Positions 32,698 to 40,838 of a stretch of DNA of 64,000 nt are shown here, in pieces. Origin of the DNA: Sporanaerobium hydrogeniformans (GTDB taxonomy: Bacteria; Bacillota; Clostridia; Lachnospirales; Cellulosilyticaceae); the NCBI RefSeq assembly GCF_002735925.1, contig NZ_PEDL01000009.1:56487-120486 (forward strand). Reading direction: 5' to 3'. Every line of letters begins with the position of its first letter. Within the stretch, counting starts at the first letter, position 1. The position numbers and the translations under genes were made by a program. Under the pieces are notes generated by a model. That model worked only from the letters and a program-made list of their open reading frames with translations. It searched no databases and was not told the origin of the DNA.

Positions 32698-34044
32698 TTA
32701 TTGATTTTTTTCTATATGTTTCATATATTTTTTTGTTTCATTTATTACTACACCAGATAGTCCTAATAATGCTACTAGGTTAGGAAATGCCATAAGCCCA
32801 TTTACAATATCTGCTAAACTCCAGATCACATCTAGTTCTAAAAATCCTCCTAATGCAATCATTAGAGTAAAGAGCATTCTATACCCAGTAATAACTTTTA
32901 CACCTGCTAAATATTCTAGACATCTTTCCCCATAATAGCACCAGCCTAAAATGGTTGTAAAGGCAAAAAGCACAAGACAAAAAGTTACTAAAATAGGTCC
33001 AAGCGTAGGCATAACACTTGCAAAGGCTTGTTGCGTTACTACTGCACCTTTAGTTCCATCGCACCATGCTCCAGTTACAATAATACTTAAACCTGTGAGT
33101 GTGCAAATAATAATCGTATCAATAAAAGTTCCAGTCATAGAAATAAGCCCTTGCTCAGCTGGCCATTCTGTCTTAGCTGCTGCTGCTGCAATAGGGGCAC
33201 TTCCCAAACCTGATTCATTAGAAAAGATACCTCTTGCAATACCTGATTGAATTGCTTTAGCCACTGTTGCTCCTGCAAATCCTCCGATAGCAGCACTTGC
33301 CGAAAAAGCCCCTTTAAAAACTGAGTTAAAAGCTGGAATAATAGCTTCATAATGTGCACCAATAATAATAACTGAAAAGATAATATAAACAATTGCCATA
33401 AAGGGAACAACCTTCTCTGCTACTTTAGATATACTCTTGATCCCCCCAAATACAATGATAGCTACTAATACAGCCATTACTAAACTTGTAATACGTCCAT
33501 CTAATCCAACTGTAGATTGAATACTTGAAGTAATCGCATTAACCTGTGAAAAAGTTCCAATCCCTAAAAGTGCTACCAAAATTCCACTTATTGCAAAGAA
33601 AACAGCTAAAGGTTTAAACTTTTTACCTAGTCCATTTTCTATATAGTACATAGGTCCTCCAGATATTTGACCATTTGCATCTTTCGTCCTGTATTTAATA
33701 GCTAGTACACCTTCTGAATACTTAGTTGCCATTCCAAAGAATGCTGCTAACCACATCCAAAACAATGCTCCTGGTCCACCTGCTCCAATAGCGGTTGCAA
33801 CTCCAACTATATTACCTGTTCCTACTGTAGCTGCTAGTGCTGTACATAGTGCACCAAAACTATTAATATCTCCTGCTCCTTTATTCTCTGCTTTAAAAAT
33901 AAGCTTAAATGCTGTGGGTAGTTTAATAATCTGTATTAAACCCAACCTTACCGTAAGATATACTCCTGTAGCCATTAAAAGTATAATGAGTGGCGGCCCC
34001 CATATAAAATCATTAATTCCTCCTAAAATAGCCAATAAATCCAT
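32698..34044 (-). CDS. Sodium:alanine/glycine symporter (AGCS family)
   Basis: 448 residues with about eleven membrane segments. AGCS motifs: ATVGTGNIVGVATAIGAGGP near residue 72, GGPMYYIENGLG, and RGIFSNESGLGSAPIAAAAA. Members bring in alanine, glycine or serine with Na+. A tandem glycine riboswitch precedes it, so glycine is the likely main substrate; in Bacillus and others, such switches also control glycine use. RBS AAAGGGAG before ATG 34044. Confidence 0.95.
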   Translation of the reverse strand: MDLLAILGGINDFIWGPPLIILLMATGVYLTVRLGLIQIIKLPTAFKLIFKAENKGAGDINSFGALCTALAATVGTGNIVGVATAIGAGGPGALFWMWLAAFFGMATKYSEGVLAIKYRTKDANGQISGGPMYYIENGLGKKFKPLAVFFAISGILVALLGIGTFSQVNAITSSIQSTVGLDGRITSLVMAVLVAIIVFGGIKSISKVAEKVVPFMAIVYIIFSVIIIGAHYEAIIPAFNSVFKGAFSASAAIGGFAGATVAKAIQSGIARGIFSNESGLGSAPIAAAAAKTEWPAEQGLISMTGTFIDTIIICTLTGLSIIVTGAWCDGTKGAVVTQQAFASVMPTLGPILVTFCLVLFAFTTILGWCYYGERCLEYLAGVKVITGYRMLFTLMIALGGFLELDVIWSLADIVNGLMAFPNLVALLGLSGVVINETKKYMKHIEKNQ

Positions 34045-34221
34045 AAAAAATACTCCCTTTCTTTTAATAAAATTAAAGTAAGAGGAGTTTCCCTAAGTTT
34101 ATAAGACTATGCAAATACAAGTAACTTCTTCTAGGCAGGTTAACTAACCCTTCTAGATTATGTATACTTTAATAACCTTAATCTTATACATTAAGTCAAT
34201 TAAACTATACGTCTATGAAGA

Positions 34222-34398
34222 TTAACTATGTAAATGTCTCTGTCCTTTTGCCTGAGAGATTAAGCAAATGCTTTTGCCCCTTCGGCGCCCACAACTTGGG
34301 TCTCTCCAGAGTCCTGTCTGCTATACAGTCATACTTTCTAAAAAGTACCTGAGAGTGTTACTCCTTCGGTGGACCATTTGGCCTCTCTTCTGTAAAGC
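34222..34398 (-). promoter_or_regulatory. Tandem glycine riboswitch
   Basis: Two gcvT-type aptamers on the - strand. Aptamer 1: AGAGAGGCC, CACCGAAGGAGTAA, CTCTCAGG (about 34350-34395). Aptamer 2: CTGGAGAGACCC, GGGCGCCGAAGGGGC, CTCTCAGGCAAAAGGACAGA (about 34222-34315). A tandem pair binds glycine and controls the symporter gene 180 nt downstream. I see no clear T-run terminator in that gap, so the control could be at translation or a less typical terminator. Confidence 0.95.
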
Positions 34399-34413
34399 TT
34401 CATCCAGTTCATT

Positions 34414-34441
34414 ATTATAATCTTCATCTTATTATATTCAA
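34414..34441 (-). promoter_or_regulatory. Promoter of the glycine-riboswitch transcript
   Basis: TTGAAT (34436-34441), 16-nt spacer, TATAAT (34414-34419). An alternative -35, TTGACT, is at 34449-34454 with TAAGAT. Confidence 0.6.
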
Positions 34442-34473
34442 CTTGAAAAGTCAACATGAAGCAAAATTTTTTG

Positions 34474-34525
34474 ACAAGAAATCTCACATAAATAAATTTT
34501 ATTTACATGAGATTTCTTGTTTTTT
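34474..34525 (+). terminator. Long hairpin overlapping the metallophosphoesterase stop
   Basis: ACAAGAAATCTCA/TGAGATTTCTTGT and TAAATAAA/TTTATTTA with two mismatches between. The T run (34520-34525) follows on the + strand, although the gene ending here is on the - strand; its stop codon (34499-34501) lies inside the stem. It may terminate both strands, weakly for the - strand. Confidence 0.55.
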
Positions 34526-35635
34526 ATTAGTAATCGTTCTATTTGCATCAATACTATAGGAAATATTCATTTCCTTTAGTAGATTTTCTAATTGTCTTTG
34601 CTCTTCTTCCATAAGCCTTCTTAAAAAACATTCACTCCCATAATGGTGAATGCTATAAATAGGTGTTTTGGCATTGTATTTATCATAAAAAGAGACTTCT
34701 AACCATTTAAATCGATTAACTATATCCCTATTCTTTTCTATTAAAAGTTTTATGACTTCTTCATTAATCTCACCCATATACCATTCTTGACCACTATTTA
34801 TACATTTCTTAAATTCTCGGCACTTTAAATGCCATAAAAGCTCTTTAATTAACTTTTTTTCATAATCCCAACATCCTATAGAAATAAAACGACTCTGTTT
34901 AACAGCAATTTTTAATATAGCCTCTATAATATCTGGAGGTAATACTTTTTCTCCTCTAGCATTATATTTATCTTGATAAACGTGCATAAATATTTCCTTA
35001 GACTTTTGATTAGATTTACAAATTTCCTTCTTTAATTCAATGTTTTTAAAAATAAGATCTCTATTATTTGTGCTTAAGTCCATCACTACAAAGTATCCTA
35101 ATCCTTCATTTAATGAAGCAAGACTACCAGGATCAATGATTTTATTTTTTATAAAAGGATCTTTTATATGGGTAAACTCTTGTTTATGACTTCCACCATA
35201 AAAAATATAATCATATTCCTCTAATTGCTTCTCCTTACCGTGCGCTACCTGTTGTGCTATTTGACTAGCTCCATTTCGATGTATGAAAAGCATTCTTTTA
35301 TTACCTATTTTTACTTCCCTATATCTTGGTAATTCTTTTAAACGCTTTAATCTTTTTTCCCCTAATATGTTTTTAAGTTTCTGTTTTCCATCACTCTTCT
35401 TATTATCTTCTAGTGTATTTAATAATTCTTCTTCATCGAACCCACTGATATTTATAAAGCGCCTATTATTCATTACTTGATCAAAGACCTGACAAGGTTC
35501 TTTTCCCTCACTTACAAAATCTCCTAAATTAAATATAAAATCTACTTTCTCTGTCTCTATATATTTTAAAAATGCTTCCAAGGCACCCTGATGGGCATGA
35601 ATATCAGAAACAATAGCAATCTTTTTTATGTCCAT
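34499..35635 (-). CDS. Metallophosphoesterase-like protein with unknown C-terminal domain
   Basis: 378 residues. Residues 1-200 follow the YfcE-type phosphodiesterase fold: SDIHAH (Asp11, His13) and NLGDF (Asp39) are kept. Other metal positions are changed: the usual GNxD reads SGFDEEE, THGH reads FIHRNG, and GHTH reads GGSHK, so metal binding is probably altered. Residues 205-378 match nothing I recognise; they are rich in charged and aromatic residues and contain DKYNA twice (about 219 and 323). Single gene between the ABC operon and the symporter, no signal peptide. Nucleotide or RNA phosphodiesterase activity is possible but unproven. Confidence 0.75.
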   Translation of the reverse strand: MDIKKIAIVSDIHAHQGALEAFLKYIETEKVDFIFNLGDFVSEGKEPCQVFDQVMNNRRFINISGFDEEELLNTLEDNKKSDGKQKLKNILGEKRLKRLKELPRYREVKIGNKRMLFIHRNGASQIAQQVAHGKEKQLEEYDYIFYGGSHKQEFTHIKDPFIKNKIIDPGSLASLNEGLGYFVVMDLSTNNRDLIFKNIELKKEICKSNQKSKEIFMHVYQDKYNARGEKVLPPDIIEAILKIAVKQSRFISIGCWDYEKKLIKELLWHLKCREFKKCINSGQEWYMGEINEEVIKLLIEKNRDIVNRFKWLEVSFYDKYNAKTPIYSIHHYGSECFLRRLMEEEQRQLENLLKEMNISYSIDANRTITNKKQEISCK

Positions 35636-35738
35636 CCTAATCCCCCTAATAAATGTTCCTAAATTTATAATATTCTACATATAATAATTTCGGCACTCTA
35701 AGAGGATATCTTAAACCTTACTCTTCTTAAACTCTCAT

Positions 35739-36512
35739 TTATTCTAAATTAAGATGCTTTTTAAGGATAAAATTAATAATCATAAATAATGCTATATCAA
35801 CTGCTATGCAACCTATTGTTATTAAGTTAAGTCCCATGTTGCTAGATATACTAAAACCACTATAATCTATAATATTTCCTATAATCATAATAGCCCATTG
35901 CCCTACTGTAGTAATTATAAAATAAGTAATAAATGAAAATAGAACTCTGTGTTTATTAAATATAGGGAGTTGCCCTACTGATATAGATAAATAAATCATC
36001 AATACTGTATTAATATACATACAAAGAGATATAATAGGTACTTCCACAATAAAAAAGATAGGATTTCCTCCAAACTCTTGTCTTATGCCTTCTAAAAAGT
36101 AGTTCCAATTTGCAACTGTAATAAGCTCTTTTATTTGACTAAAAAACGTTGCATCACCTAATAAAATGAGGATCGCTAAAATTGCAACAATTCCACTTAT
36201 CACCGTCCATAAAAAGCTAATAATAAGTTTTGACAAAATCAAATCACTTATTTTTACAGGTAACGTAAACATCAAATATCCTTCATCTGATAATAAGTTT
36301 TTGCTGAAACGCTGAATAATCATAATAAGTGTAATCACACCTAATGCAATAAATAATCCTACAATCACTAAAACACTTAAAGTAAATCCCATTTCAATGT
36401 TATTCATTCTAAATACTCTATTAATAGCTGATACAATTAATAATGCTATATAAATAGGAATGAATGTCCTCGCGGTTGCTTTTGCTTCATATTTTAATAA
36501 TTTACCTAACAT
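35739..36512 (-). CDS. ABC-2-type permease
   Basis: 257 residues with six hydrophobic segments (about 18-36, 42-66, 108-130, 150-172, 185-205, 222-250), the layout of exporter-type membrane subunits in YtrA-linked operons. Contains LLSDEGYLMFTLPVKISDLILSK-type loop (DEGYLMFTLP), common in these permeases. It overlaps the ATPase gene by 7 nt. Substrate unknown; relatives take part in envelope stress and peptide resistance. Confidence 0.85.
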   Translation of the reverse strand: MLGKLLKYEAKATARTFIPIYIALLIVSAINRVFRMNNIEMGFTLSVLVIVGLFIALGVITLIMIIQRFSKNLLSDEGYLMFTLPVKISDLILSKLIISFLWTVISGIVAILAILILLGDATFFSQIKELITVANWNYFLEGIRQEFGGNPIFFIVEVPIISLCMYINTVLMIYLSISVGQLPIFNKHRVLFSFITYFIITTVGQWAIMIIGNIIDYSGFSISSNMGLNLITIGCIAVDIALFMIINFILKKHLNLE

Positions 36513-37204
36513 ATAAATACCTCCCTAAATAAAGCATCTATTGATTTACCTTTTTCCTCTCTAATCTCATCCACACTTCCCTCTAATACAATCTTCCCTT
36601 GAGATAAAAAGATAACATTATCACAGATGTTTTCTATTTCCTGAATTAGATGAGTCGCTAATAAAATGGAACTAGTTTCTGAATAATTTTTAATAATCGT
36701 TTTAAGAATATAGTCTCTTGCTGCAGGGTCTACTCCTCCAATAGGCTCATCTAGTATATATAAGTCAGCCTTTCTTGACATAACTAAAATAAGTTGTACT
36801 TTTTCCTTTGTTCCCTTTGACATAGTCTTAAGTTTATCCGATTCATTAATCTGTAAGCTATGAAGCATATTAAGTGCTTTATTATAATCAAAATCACTAT
36901 AGAAATCTTGAAAAAAATTTAGAAGTTGTTCTACACTCATCCAATCGTTAAGATACGTTCGTTCAGGTAGGTATGCAATAATCTTTTTGCTTTCTATGCC
37001 AGGTTTGTTTCCCCTTATTAACACTTCACCATTTGTAGGCTCTAAAAGCCCATTAATCAATTTAATCATCGTACTTTTGCCACTACCGTTAGGTCCTAAT
37101 AGCCCTATTATTTTTCCTTCTGGAATAGATAAATTGATTTCCTTTAAAGCTTCTTTTTTACCATAAAATTTTTTCACATTTTTTAATTCTAATATCGTTT
37201 CCAT
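36506..37204 (-). CDS. ABC transporter ATP-binding protein
   Basis: 232 residues: Walker A GPNGSGKST (residue 38), Q-loop region, signature region MSKGTKEK in place of LSGGQ (usual for YtrB-like ATPases), Walker B LYILDEPIGGVDP and the H-loop ATHL. It powers the permease encoded next. Follows the GntR gene by 2 nt. Confidence 0.95.
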   Translation of the reverse strand: METILELKNVKKFYGKKEALKEINLSIPEGKIIGLLGPNGSGKSTMIKLINGLLEPTNGEVLIRGNKPGIESKKIIAYLPERTYLNDWMSVEQLLNFFQDFYSDFDYNKALNMLHSLQINESDKLKTMSKGTKEKVQLILVMSRKADLYILDEPIGGVDPAARDYILKTIIKNYSETSSILLATHLIQEIENICDNVIFLSQGKIVLEGSVDEIREEKGKSIDALFREVFIC

Positions 37205-37206
37205 AT

Positions 37207-37575
37207 TTACTCCTCCTTATTTAAATAGGAATGAATGAGCTCAATAAGCTCATTTTTACTATAGCCCATTTGTAATAATGTTGTAGTTAACTCATTTATT
37301 TTCTCCATTGCAAATGTTCTTCTTAACTCTTTTACTAAATTCTCATCTTCTGTCACAAATCTACCTGTTGTTCTTTGACTAAAGACTAAATTCTCCCTCT
37401 CTAATTCTGCTAGTGCTCTTTGCATGGTGTTGGGGTTTACACCTGCCTCTTCTGCCATGTCTCTTACAGATATGAGTTTACTTCCTATTGGAATAGTGCC
37501 TGAAATAATTTGTAATTTTAATGCCTCTACTAATTGAATATAAATAGGTTTGCTATTATCAAATTGCCATGCCAT
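37207..37575 (-). CDS. GntR-family regulator, YtrA subfamily
   Basis: 122 residues: winged HTH (residues 10-70; ISVRDMAEEAGVNPNTMQRA, then LAELERENLVFSQRTTGRFV) and only a short C-terminal helical tail (82-122), which defines YtrA-type repressors. They usually sit with the ABC exporter they repress. The promoter for this operon (37901-37929) has a 20-bp palindrome over the start site. The tail, with MGYSKNELIELIHSYLNKEE, resembles the small protein encoded just upstream. Confidence 0.93.
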   Translation of the reverse strand: MAWQFDNSKPIYIQLVEALKLQIISGTIPIGSKLISVRDMAEEAGVNPNTMQRALAELERENLVFSQRTTGRFVTEDENLVKELRRTFAMEKINELTTTLLQMGYSKNELIELIHSYLNKEE

Positions 37576-37587
37576 ACCTTTTCTCCT

Positions 37588-37782
37588 TTACTTATTATTA
37601 GTTGTCAACATATCTATACACTCTCTTAATTCTTCTTTGCTATATCCTGATACAATAAGCTGGCTTGTAACCTTTTGAATAGCTTTTTTTGCCTCAACTA
37701 ACTTAATATCCTTAATACATCCTATAAATATTTTATCTAAAAGTAAGTTTTGATTTGAAGAATAATTCATTCTTGTTATCAC
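37588..37782 (-). CDS. Small protein, first gene of the YtrA-type operon
   Basis: 64 residues, GTG start at 37782, 8 nt after AAAGGAGG. No known domain recognised. Its C-terminal half (AIQKVTSQLIVSGYSKEELR, ECIDML) looks like the C-terminal tail of the GntR regulator in the next gene (LTTTLLQMGYSKNELIELIH). Predicted helical, no membrane segment. It may pair with the regulator through that shared helix, or be a regulatory leader peptide; this is inference from the resemblance and the 12-nt spacing. Confidence 0.7.
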   Translation of the reverse strand: MITRMNYSSNQNLLLDKIFIGCIKDIKLVEAKKAIQKVTSQLIVSGYSKEELRECIDMLTTNNK

Positions 37783-37880
37783 TGTTTCCCCTCCTTTTAA
37801 AATCTCTATAACCTTAGAATCTTTTAATTTTTTCTTTTAGGATAAGATTTATATTGATTACCAATGTATTATTATGTTAA

Positions 37881-37900
37881 TGTATTAATCTACTAATACA
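37881..37900. promoter_or_regulatory. Operator candidate for the YtrA-type regulator
   Basis: TGTATTA-ATCTAC-TAATACA, perfect 7-bp arms, directly downstream of the -10 and over the predicted start. A further half-site-like TGTATTATTATG begins at 37866. Confidence 0.7.
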
Positions 37901-37929
37901 ATAATATTTCTTTTTTATTTTCTTGTCAA
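37901..37929 (-). promoter_or_regulatory. Promoter of the YtrA-ABC operon
   Basis: TTGACA (37924-37929), 17-nt spacer, TATTAT (37901-37906) on the - strand. Confidence 0.85.
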
Positions 37930-37968
37930 TACATTTTTCAATATTCTTTTTAAAATTTAAATGCTATA

Positions 37969-37976
37969 ATAAATTA
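37969..37976 (+). promoter_or_regulatory. Extended -10 of the ACT-domain gene
   Basis: TGCTATAAT (about 37963-37971 onward) without a good -35 fits an extended -10 promoter, about 25 nt before the RBS TGGAGG of the gene starting 37998. Position is approximate. Confidence 0.45.
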
Positions 37977-37997
37977 AAATTTCTATTGGAGGTTCCT

Positions 37998-38402
37998 ATG
38001 TCAAACTTTAAACTTACCCTACAACTTCTTGAGGGTTCTTATTCCGTGTGTAAAAACTACCCTCTTTCTGATTTACAATATCTTATTGAGCATTCTCATT
38101 TCTTTTCTTTTACTAAAACTTCTGATGAACTTTCATTTGTTATCAATTCTTCAGCTTTAACTGACTATCCTAATGTTCAATATGAAAAAGATTGGCGCAT
38201 ACTTAAGGTTTTAGGCCCCCTTGACTTCTCATTAGTGGGGATTTTATCGGACTTAACCACTACTTTATGTAAAGCAAATATCAGCTTATTTGCTCTTTCT
38301 ACTTTCGATACAGATTATATTCTTGTTAAGGAAAATGTAATAAATCCTGCTATCTTAGCATTAAAAAAGGAAGGCTATGAAATCCTTCCTGATTTATTAT
38401 AA
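37998..38402 (+). CDS. ACT-domain protein
   Basis: 134 residues from ATG 37998 (RBS TTGGAGG). Two ACT-like halves; the second holds VGILSDLTTTLCKANISLFA and STFDTDYILVKE, the ligand-sensing pattern of the CASTOR/ACT_7-type group. Such proteins bind amino acids; ligand unknown. The longer frame from 37923 overlaps the divergent promoter region and is rejected. Stands alone, diverging from the YtrA-type operon. Confidence 0.85.
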   Translation: MSNFKLTLQLLEGSYSVCKNYPLSDLQYLIEHSHFFSFTKTSDELSFVINSSALTDYPNVQYEKDWRILKVLGPLDFSLVGILSDLTTTLCKANISLFALSTFDTDYILVKENVINPAILALKKEGYEILPDLL

Positions 38403-38493
38403 ATAAACTATTTAATCTTTATTTGACTATTTTAAGAGCTATTAAAGTGTGCTATCATCATTATATATCGCTATTAACTAAGGAGGTTTTTTA

Positions 38494-38988
38494 ATGCCTA
38501 ACTTTTATGATCTTAACCCCCATCACAAACCTAATACAAGCTCTACTTCTCCCTCTATCTCTTTGGAACTAAATACTTCTCTTACTAATGAAAATTTTTA
38601 TAAATATCTTGAAGCTTATTTGCAATTACCTTCAGAAGAAACTCAAAATGTGCTAGGAGCTTATCTTAATAAAATGAGCTACTTAATAGCTATTATTCCT
38701 GATACTGCATCACATAATAATACCTTAACCCTTACTCTAGGCGATGAATTTCAACTTCTTATTTGCTATAATGAAAATCGCGAGGTGTTTCTACCTATCT
38801 TTACTGATGATAAAGCTCTTAAAGATTGGTATAAGGCTCCTATCCATACACTCACAGTCCCTGCTGAATGGCTCTGGCGTTTTATCTTACGCTCCAAAAA
38901 TTATGCTGGAATTATTATTAATCCAGATACTATTAGTTGGAGTATTAACTTAGAACAAATTCAATCTTTACTTGATGATATTAAATAG
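38494..38988 (+). CDS. SseB-family protein
   Basis: 164 residues. The region from residue 36 to 130 follows the SseB N-terminal domain, with the pattern EVFLPIFTDDKALKDWYK characteristic of the family. The first 30 residues are Ser/Thr/Pro-rich and likely disordered. Family function is poorly known in Firmicutes; some members are found near secretion loci, but nothing here suggests that. RBS AAGGAGG. Confidence 0.75.
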   Translation: MPNFYDLNPHHKPNTSSTSPSISLELNTSLTNENFYKYLEAYLQLPSEETQNVLGAYLNKMSYLIAIIPDTASHNNTLTLTLGDEFQLLICYNENREVFLPIFTDDKALKDWYKAPIHTLTVPAEWLWRFILRSKNYAGIIINPDTISWSINLEQIQSLLDDIK

Positions 38989-38993
38989 TCCTA

Positions 38994-39398
38994 CTACTCA
39001 TTTTTTTTAATAAATACATATAACTTTAAAAGAATAAATGTAATGGGCATCCCTATAGCAGCAGCTAGTATATAGCCTATCATCTTATGCCAACTAAATA
39101 TTTCTACAACTAACCAGACAATTATTAGTTGTGTAATGAAGTTCGGTATACAAGAGATTAAAAACTTTACATATTTTTTTATTCCTAGCTCGTCTTTAAA
39201 GGTAATATAGCTGTTTAAGATATAAGAAATAAATGTTCCTGTCGTATATCCTAATATAAAGCTAAATACTTCCTCAAATAGTAAAGAATATATATAGGAT
39301 ACTATTATAGTTACTATTGAGTTAATACCTCCTATTAAGATAAATAACATAAATTGCTTGTTATAAAAGATATTAACTACTTTTTTTAGATTATTCAT
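38994..39398 (-). CDS. GtrA-family membrane protein
   Basis: 134 residues with four membrane segments (about 15-33, 40-62, 80-99, 103-128) and the GtrA pattern FILIGGINSIVTIIVSYI and GYTTGTFISYILNSYITFKD. The family is linked to flipping or transfer of polyprenyl-linked sugars for cell-surface glycans. No glycosyltransferase gene is adjacent. Confidence 0.9.
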   Translation of the reverse strand: MNNLKKVVNIFYNKQFMLFILIGGINSIVTIIVSYIYSLLFEEVFSFILGYTTGTFISYILNSYITFKDELGIKKYVKFLISCIPNFITQLIIVWLVVEIFSWHKMIGYILAAAIGMPITFILLKLYVFIKKNE

Positions 39399-39430
39399 CT
39401 TATCACCCTCTTAAATTTTTATATTTTAAT

Positions 39431-39467
39431 AAAAAAGTATGTAGCTTTATAGGCTACATACTTTTTT
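39431..39467. terminator. Terminator after the parA-parB-DUF4446 genes
   Basis: AAAAAAGTATGTAGC/GCTACATACTTTTTT, 15-bp perfect stem with 7-nt loop; works in both directions. The stop codon of the DUF4446 gene (39454-39456) lies within the stem. Confidence 0.93.
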
Positions 39468-39957
39468 GATTAAGGGCTTTATTAATAGCTTCTTTTTCCT
39501 CATCAGATAAATTATAAGTACTTTTTCCATCTTGAAGAGGTTTTGCATACGTGTAAGAGCCATCTCTACTATAGATTCCATTTAGTACAAACCCATTGTT
39601 TTTACTATCTAATAAGGCAATAGCAAAAGATAAATCTGCTCCCATATGCGCAATAGCATTATATCTTACTACTCCTACTTTTTTTATACAAAACTTCATA
39701 TCTTCTTCTATTTTTTTAATGGTATCCATCATTTCCTTTTCATTCTGAAGGAGTATATTTAATTTCTTGGTATATTGGACGAGTAATTCTTCTAAATCTA
39801 CTTCTTCCTTAGACATAAATTTCTCATAACGATGTTGAATCTTTTTTAATTTTACCATATAAGTAATTAACATAATAAACATAATTACTATTGCTAACGC
39901 TAATCCTGCCACAATATAAAGTATATTGCTATTTAATATTTCCATTATCTGTTGCAT
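39454..39957 (-). CDS. DUF4446-family membrane protein
   Basis: 167 residues: one N-terminal membrane helix (12-36), a coiled-coil region (40-85), then the conserved cytoplasmic core VGVVRYNAIAHMGADLSFAI and GFVLNGIYSRDGSYTYAKPL. Function unknown. In many clostridia it is next to parAB at the origin, and it is here too, 18 nt after parB, which suggests a link to the segregation system or the membrane. Ends inside a terminator stem. Confidence 0.88.
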   Translation of the reverse strand: MQQIMEILNSNILYIVAGLALAIVIMFIMLITYMVKLKKIQHRYEKFMSKEEVDLEELLVQYTKKLNILLQNEKEMMDTIKKIEEDMKFCIKKVGVVRYNAIAHMGADLSFAIALLDSKNNGFVLNGIYSRDGSYTYAKPLQDGKSTYNLSDEEKEAINKALNQKSM

Positions 39958-39975
39958 TTTTTAACCTTCTTATCT

Positions 39976-40836
39976 TTATTTATTTACATGCATTAAGCTA
40001 ATAATTCTTTCTAATTCATCATCTGAATAATACTCTATTTCTATTTTTCCTTTTTTTGCCCCCATTGAAATAGTTACTTTTGTCCCTAAACTCTTTTGCA
40101 AATTCTCTTGAATCTCCCTATAAAAAGGATTATAAGCTTCTTTTTTCTCTTTTTTACCTTCCTTTTCGTTTAGCAAACCTTGTACATATTTTTCTGTTTC
40201 TCGTACACTTAATTTCTTTCCTATAATATAATCTACAAGTTGCTTTTGAACCTTTATATCTTTTATTGAAAGTATTGCCCTTGCATGGCCAAAACTAATC
40301 AGATTTTCTCTTAATTTTTCTTGTGCATAAGGTGTTAGATTCATTAATCTTAGAATATTAGTTACTGAAGGCCTGCTTTTCCCCACTCGATCTGCTACTT
40401 CATCTTGATTCAAATCAAATCTTTCCATTAATAAATTATAAGCACACGCAAGTTCCATTGCGTTTAAATCTTGTCTCTGGATGTTTTCTATAAGTGCTAT
40501 CTCTAATGTTTGTTTGTCATCAAATTCTTTTACTATAATAGGTATTTCATTTAATTCAGCCATTCTAGCTGCCCTATATCGTCTTTCACCTGCTACAATC
40601 TCATATTTATTGTCTTTTTTTCTAACAATAAGAGGTTGTAAAATACCATGTTGTCTTATAGAAAGACTTAATTCTTGAAGTTCTTCTTGATTAAATTTTT
40701 TGCGCGGCTGATCAAAATTTGTCTCTATATCATTTATATTAACCATTTGAACGCCCACATGATTATCTCCTCCTACATTTAATGCTTCATCTGATAAAAG
40801 TGCATTTAATCCTTTTCCTAATCCTCTTTGTTTCAT
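39976..40836 (-). CDS. parB: ParB/Spo0J chromosome partition protein
   Basis: 286 residues. N-terminal CTP-binding and catalytic part with GERRYRAARMAELNEIP and ENIQRQDLNAMELACAY; HTH around DRVGKSRPSVTNILRLMNL; C-terminal dimer domain. Loads at parS and slides as a CTP-dependent clamp. Two parS sites lie at 41715-41765, upstream of parA. It starts 2 nt after the parA stop. A second ParB-like protein at 44902 is the Noc paralogue. Confidence 0.96.
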   Translation of the reverse strand: MKQRGLGKGLNALLSDEALNVGGDNHVGVQMVNINDIETNFDQPRKKFNQEELQELSLSIRQHGILQPLIVRKKDNKYEIVAGERRYRAARMAELNEIPIIVKEFDDKQTLEIALIENIQRQDLNAMELACAYNLLMERFDLNQDEVADRVGKSRPSVTNILRLMNLTPYAQEKLRENLISFGHARAILSIKDIKVQKQLVDYIIGKKLSVRETEKYVQGLLNEKEGKKEKKEAYNPFYREIQENLQKSLGTKVTISMGAKKGKIEIEYYSDDELERIISLMHVNK

Positions 40837-40838
40837 TT

